Below are positions 10,640 to 14,582 of a DNA stretch of 14,582 nt, one piece after another. The translations under genes were made by a program, and so were the position numbers. The notes below the pieces were generated by a model that saw only the letters and a program-made list of their open reading frames with translations, was not told where the DNA came from and did not search any database. Origin of the DNA: Scytalidium lignicola. Taxonomy: Eukaryota; Ascomycota; Leotiomycetes. Within the stretch, counting starts at the first letter, position 1; each line of letters starts with the position of its first letter. The stretch is taken from contig NCSJ02000600.1 in NCBI GenBank assembly GCA_002812745.2, positions 1-14,582 on the forward strand. The letters run 5' to 3'.

Positions 10640-11296
10640 ATTGGAGGTATTAGAGAATCAAGTTTAACGGAGAAGATGATGTTGAAGGTTAGATTCTATT
10701 ATTGGGTGATATTGAGTTTAAAATCGCTAGTTGAGGGTAAGATGTACGGCTATTTTTCAGCCTTGTCCTTGTTCCAGGACTCATGCCTTGATGCTGTGAA
10801 ATACCAAGCAACAGCTTCTAATCAAGGCTCATGACTATATTGCATCTACACATCTTTTCGGTATATTTCAACATGATTACACCATATCCATCATGATACA
10901 AAATATCCCAGACCATTTGCTGAAGGCTAAATATACATTAGATGTCAGCATCTGGACACTATAAAAATTTGTTGATATAATGACAGAACTAGGTGGTATT
11001 TCAGAGAGAAGATTTGTCTCTTCATATGCGTGCGTAAAGCCTGCAACGCGTCCCAACAAGTTGGAGCGGTTACAGTCTCTTGCAAAGTGCTTCCGACTAA
11101 GGATGACGATACAAGGTTTTTTTCATCATATAACTATAATGGGAATGAAAAGTAAATTAGGGATCATACCGTTCTGATCAAGAAAAACGGCTTCTATCGC
11201 GGCAGAGCGCGGAAGAGCATGCGCTCCTGGTATTTCCGGCCATAGCCAATCCAAGTAGGTAGTCCATCAAATGTTGATCCACATCTAGTAAAGATC
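10640..11296. other. intergenic region upstream of the ANCHR-like gene
   Basis: These 657 bp lie between the start of the ANCHR-like gene and the stop of the DUF3807-like gene on the same strand. They must hold the terminator of one and the promoter of the other. Short open frames exist on both strands but none shows recognisable protein features. I see no tRNA or repeat. Confidence 0.45.
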
Positions 11297-11925
11297 TCAA
11301 TCGTCATTATAAGAAATCCGCCTTCGCTGGGTGTAGAGTTGCCGGGTACCGTCCGCAACGCCGGTTGCTTCGTCATAATCCAACCCAGCCAAACCCTCAT
11401 CCACTTTATCCCAGGTTCTCTTTCTTAGATCTGGTTTGGCGGGATGGTTCTGCTTTGACTTCTTTCGTTTCCTCTTTCTTGATTGTCGGCTGACCTCTGG
11501 AGTCGCGGCAGCAATCTCGCGTTCTTGCAACTCTTCATCCTCTACTTCTCCATCTTCTATGTCGACTTCCCTATCATCTGCAGAGGATATCAATCCACTA
11601 TCCACCTCCGCCTCCTTCTTGTGTCTTCTCTCACGCAAAATGGTCTGAATTTCGGAATGCCTAAACATGGTTATCTGCTCGTCGGTCAAGGTGCGCTGCA
11701 CACCATCCTCATAGTATCCAAAACCGTCGTCCTGATTTTCGAGAACAGTACAGTGGTCTTGTTCGACGGGTCCTAAGAAATCTTCCGAAAAGTGATCTGC
11801 TGATACACCTAAAAAAGTGTCTCGCATGAAAACTCAAAAGATCATCCTAAATTTATCAGTAAATAAAGGTTCGCCCCCCCCCCCCGCGAAAAGTAACGTA
11901 CCTGAGATATTTCAGGCAGAATCAT
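11297..11925 (-). CDS. DUF3807-like small charged fungal protein, with a one-base frame break
   Basis: I propose exon 1 at 11925-11902 (MILPEISQ), a 55-nt intron (GTACGT donor, TACTGAT branch, TTTAG acceptor, containing a G12 run), and exon 2 at 11846-11297. Exon 2 begins DDLLSFHARHF, a start typical of the DUF3807 family as I recall it. It then runs into six T bases (coding strand, 11816-11811), and the long downstream frame continues one base out of register. With one T fewer the product is 190 aa: MILPEISQDDLLSFHARHFL followed by GVSADHFSEDFLG. The core GFGYYEDGVQRTLTDEQITM continues into FRHSEI (about 50-75). An acidic stretch is followed by RKRKRKKSK (131-139), a likely nuclear localisation signal, and the protein ends RRRISYNDD. 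The family has no known function. If the break is real, translation would have to start inside exon 2 at ATG 11827 and give 176 aa. Confidence 0.75.
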
Positions 11926-12444
11926 GGTTCGAGCTCCTCCTTTCCAACCATATATTCACTGCTTTGTCTTTGCGAAGATTTAATACTCCCAAGATTATTA
12001 AGAAGTTTAGAAAAGGGGATGATGAATCATGAGAATTGGCCAGTTGATTTCCCGTAGCGAGACGACGCGAGGCGATGCGAGGCGGCGCAAGGCTCCAATT
12101 CACCACTACTACAGTCTCGAGATAAATGTATGGGTATCGATGGTATCTATACGAATTTCGATCCAAGATTAGTGTTTTGTTAATTTGATAATGGAGATGA
12201 CTTTCATGCATAATGGATTCATGAATAGTAAAGACAGTTTCATTTAATATTCATAGTTGACAATATACACAAGCAAAGCTTGCTGAAGGTGCAAATGAGA
12301 CCACGCAAATTACACTTTTACCCTTGCAGGTATGAATCTTTTAGGGGGTTTGGAATGGTTGACTCTAGCTGTGACGGAGATGTGATACTGTATCATATTA
12401 TACGGAGTACTTTCAAACTATTCCCTCAACACCGGGGCTAAGGC
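11926..12444. other. intergenic region with 10-bp repeats
   Basis: This holds the promoter of the DUF3807-like gene and the 3' region of the small gene upstream. A degenerate 10-bp tandem repeat (12058-12097) is the only structure I can support. A 99-codon minus-strand open frame at 11912-12211 overlaps the DUF3807-like first exon in another frame and shows no protein features. Confidence 0.45.
12058..12097. repeat. degenerate 10-bp tandem repeat (CGAGGCGATG type)
   Basis: Consecutive units read CGAGACGACG, CGAGGCGATG, CGAGGCGGCG and a decayed CAAGGCTCCA. The array lies 133 bp upstream of the proposed DUF3807-like start codon and is one helical turn per unit, so it could be a cluster of protein-binding sites or simple slippage. 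Confidence 0.65.
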
Positions 12445-12781
12445 TCATGGCAAGATCATGTATAACCAGAATTTAGACGGACATCGCAAGCATTCATCAT
12501 ACTTCTCCTGAACTCTTGTAGGTAGGCTAACAATTTCGACACTCAGAATTGCCTTCAAAGCTTTATCAGACGGGGTTTCTGCTTTGCTGGTTGTCTCCGA
12601 TTGCGAACGATCTTGGATGCAGCAACTCTGGAAGGCTTTGGAAGTGAATTGAACTATTCTTTAACCTCCATGTCCTAAAGTATATTTAGATGCTCACCTC
12701 TGGCTTTTCCAAGAGGACTTCTATCGTGCTGTTTGGGTCGTAATCCTGGAGCTTTTGAATAATCGATCTAACAGTAACCAT
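12445..12781 (-). CDS. probable small two-exon gene, 88 aa, unknown function
   Basis: Exon 1 is 12781-12698 and encodes 28 residues, beginning MVTVRSIIQKLQDYDPNSTI and ending in KPE. A 70-nt intron runs from GTGAGC to TTCCAG, and exon 2 is 12627-12445, giving 88 aa in phase. Exon 2 continues SCCIQDRSQSETTSKAE and includes SVEIVSLPTRVQEKYDECLR near the end, stopping after FWLYMILP. Support: a strong start context (CAAACAAACATGG), a CT-rich stretch just upstream (CTCTCTTCTTCT) as in many filamentous-fungal promoters, intron length like the neighbours, and a protein-like composition with two amphipathic segments. Against: each exon is short, the donor GTGAGC is weaker and I see no clear branch site. 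I do not recognise the product. An alternative donor (GTATGA inside EKYDE) would give a different C-terminus. Confidence 0.5.
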
Positions 12782-12861
12782 GTTTGTTTGTTAGAAGAAG
12801 AGAGCTGAAGATGCGAACCGCTTAAACCTCAACGTCCGCTGGGACACTGGGCCTAAACCGT

Positions 12862-12890
12862 AAAATTGAAAATACGGTATTCTCAATTTT
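12862..12890. repeat. imperfect 14-bp inverted repeat
   Basis: AAAATTGAAAATAC is followed by a single G and then GTATTCTCAATTTT, which pairs with the first arm at 13 of 14 positions. It lies 81-109 bp upstream of the small gene's start codon. It could be a dimeric regulator site or a chance palindrome. Confidence 0.7.
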
Positions 12891-14195
12891 CTAAAAGCGG
12901 GCAAGAGGAACAAGCTTCCCAGAATTAAAACTCCTCATCAGTATATGTAAAGTTAAACTTACAAAATGCCCGAAGGGGAAAAAGTGATATGTAATAACCA
13001 CCATTATAGATAGCTTCGACTATCAAAGGCCGAATTAATTAGTCTCCCAAGGCAGGAGAATTGAATTGCCAAGCATTCCCCAGAATCTGGACCGATCACT
13101 TTTGGGAAGGATTCCAGAAGATGGTCGGATTACTCTCCAATCACACCTCTCCATATCAAATAAATAGCGTGTTTGCAGCTTACTAGGCTTGGCTAGCGCG
13201 AGGCAGAGCGCTTGGTGCTGCTTGTGTGCGGTGACCCGAGCAATAAGTAAGCGGATGGACCTTCAATCTAGAAAGGCCAGCCAAACCAAACTTACCTCAC
13301 TGCTGAAAACTTGGGCGCACCGGAAGATAAGGTTAAACCATCCACTATGCACCTATTGCACGGGTCTAGCTGGTGAAAGTTTCGTACTCTAGGAGTTCAT
13401 CCCGATAACGGCTCTTGAGTGAGCAGCATGGTATTAACAGACATGCCATTATCACAACTCTGGTTTACAGATTGCCTCGTATTTGGAGGTTATGTGATTT
13501 TGGGGCGCGCCGTGTCTGGCCCAATACTGATGTGTTATCCGAGGGTTCTCTATGAGAAAGATCTGATCTGGGCGTCGTGTAGTTACTAGGTTGCTGAGCG
13601 TAGTCGTGGGATAGCAGTGGATGAACCCGGCACCATGTTGGTCGACCTATCATTTTAGTATTGACTAGGCTGGACTCGTGTCTTGCTGGGTAGCCAGCTT
13701 GATTTAACGGCATCGGATTGTTATGAGACTTGCTCTTGGCCAGGGGCTTGTGACTCTAGACCCATATGTCATTGTCTTGCTGGGAGCTCCTATCTAAGCG
13801 ACGGGGATGAAGGTTCGAGGATGTCATGCTATTGTGGGTGATGAGTGTGGCAGTGGTATCTTGCACAGGACAGTGCAACTGATGAGATCTGTTTTTGTTG
13901 ATTTATTAACAGAGGGCCTGAAGTCGGCCGAAATACTACTGATGGGATGGAAGATTAGTGTGACGCTTCGCCGAGAAGAATTGCTGGGCGGAGGGTGAGG
14001 CGGAGCTCGATGAGAGGTGGTTAGTTATTGGATGAGATTACATTTGGTTCAAATTTGTTGCAGGTCTGAGGACCAGTGGATTGATTAGTTTTCGGTGAGA
14101 TGGGATTTATTGTGGACTTGAATATATTTTATTTTTTATTTTTTATTTAAATTTAATAAAATTAGAGTTATGTTTGGATTGTTTGAGCGCGTGAG

Positions 14196-14214
14196 CCTGG
14201 GGGGGGGCCCCAGG
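14196..14214. repeat. 7-bp inverted repeat in a G-run
   Basis: CCTGGGG, a five-G spacer, and CCCCAGG form a perfect short palindrome. It sits next to the AT-rich patch and the GAGCG repeats. Confidence 0.6.
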
Positions 14215-14280
14215 AATGTCTCACGTGCGAGTAGATAGTTACGGAAGTAGTAATTAGAAATAATTCAAAGAGATGAATAT

Positions 14281-14442
14281 GGAGCGAACGTACGTGAGCG
14301 TGTGCCAGGCTTGGCCGATTTTTTATAAGTTCTCTCAGGAATGAGAGAATCAAATAAATGTGATTAGTCAGCGAGCGTAGAGCGAGCGTGTGTAAGGCCT
14401 GAGGCCGTGATTAGTCAGCGAACGAAGTGAGCGTTATGTAAG
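14281..14442. repeat. diverged direct repeats with a GTGATTAGTCAGCGA core
   Basis: Two copies start identically with GTGATTAGTCAGCGA, at 14360 and 14407, a 47-bp period. Each continues with a GAGCG-rich stretch ending in GTAAG. A more diverged third copy, lacking the GATTAGTC part, occupies 14281-14316 (AGCGAACGTACGTGAGCG followed by CCAGGCTTGGCC). The GGCCTGAGGCC spacer is itself palindromic. Such arrays are typical of subterminal repeats in fungal mobile elements, but no transposase is present. Confidence 0.6.
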
Positions 14443-14449
14443 AATAAGT

Positions 14450-14491
14450 TGGTGCATCTGCTCTTTAGGATTCCATGTAGCAGATGCACCA
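14450..14491. repeat. perfect 13-bp inverted repeat (hairpin)
   Basis: TGGTGCATCTGCT (14450-14462) and AGCAGATGCACCA (14479-14491) are exact reverse complements around a 16-nt loop. It follows the direct repeats within 10 bp. It may be a terminal or subterminal hairpin of a non-autonomous element or a transcript hairpin. Confidence 0.8.
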
Positions 14492-14582
14492 CGAGTTTAC
14501 GACCTACGAGTTACCACGACACCCCGGTTTTTCCCCTTGGGACCCCGGGAAGGAAAGTAGTTATCGCACCCTTTTTTTTTGG

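Larger units (their letters stand above)
12782..14582. other. gene-poor region with palindromes and repeats
   Basis: No gene is supportable here. The first about 120 bp are the probable promoter of the small gene, with an imperfect palindrome. From about 14100 the sequence turns AT-rich (14118-14165) and then carries GAGCG-type repeats and a perfect hairpin. Open frames at 13189-13392, 13465-13713 and 13807-13998 show no recognisable domain. Confidence 0.45.

Noticed and set aside
11194..11400. Minus-strand frame running past the DUF3807-like stop
   Set aside because: It is out of frame with the gene, overlaps its 3' coding end, and shows no family features; probably a shadow plus 3'UTR.
11808..11901. 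Single intron from GTACGT to the TTTTTTAG acceptor, skipping the T6 problem
   Set aside because: The phase does not match exon 1, and it would discard the segment that looks like the conserved N-terminus; the TTTAG acceptor at 11847 fits in phase.
11925..11938. tRNA B-box-like GGTTCGAGCTCC
   Set aside because: Spacing differs from the B-box consensus and no cloverleaf can be built around it; it lies at the first exon of the DUF3807-like gene.
13189..13998. Short open frames in the right-hand gene-poor region
   Set aside because: None has a recognisable domain, splice partner or start context; consistent with non-coding DNA.
1..14582. CRISPR array, operon or bacterial-type system
   Set aside because: No regularly spaced repeats of that kind. 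The introns and gene families are eukaryotic.

Overview
The window looks like nuclear DNA of a filamentous ascomycete (Pezizomycotina). The genes have short introns (47-70 nt in most cases) with fungal GTANGT donors and CTRAY branch sites, and their start contexts are fungal. The recognisable proteins resemble Helotiales/Leotiomycetes members most, but that placement is recalled family resemblance and was not tested. The assembly seems to come from homopolymer-sensitive sequencing. Two N bases (3594, 7604), each directly 5' of an A-run, sit inside coding exons, and each breaks a reading frame that becomes continuous if the N is dropped. A T6 run in a third gene behaves the same way.

Layout. 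1-2511: gene-poor DNA with several microsatellites and no supportable gene, ending at a C16 tract. 2528-6967 (minus): CFT1, the CPSF160-type scaffold of the cleavage and polyadenylation factor, five exons, cut off at its C-terminus by the C16 tract. 6968-7375: shared divergent promoter. 7376-9223 (plus): LMBD1-type lysosomal/vacuolar membrane protein, two exons, 595 aa. 9510-10639 (minus): ANCHR/ZFYVE19-like protein, two exons, 359 aa, with three MIM1-type Vps4-binding motifs and a C-terminal B-box-like zinc finger. 11297-11925 (minus): DUF3807-like small charged protein with an unlisted first exon and an apparent one-base frameshift. 12445-12781 (minus): probable unrecognised two-exon gene of 88 aa. 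12782-14582: no genes seen, with an imperfect palindrome near the small gene's promoter and, towards the end, diverged GAGCG-type repeats and a perfect 13-bp hairpin that look like part of a mobile or repetitive element.

The genes are ordinary eukaryotic housekeeping units (mRNA 3'-end formation, vacuolar transport, probable ESCRT-III/Vps4-linked control) and do not form a pathway cluster. I found no clear novel system. The most useful observations are the exon structures, the three assembly-like frame breaks, the missing CFT1 C-terminus, the triple MIM1 array and the small unannotated gene.
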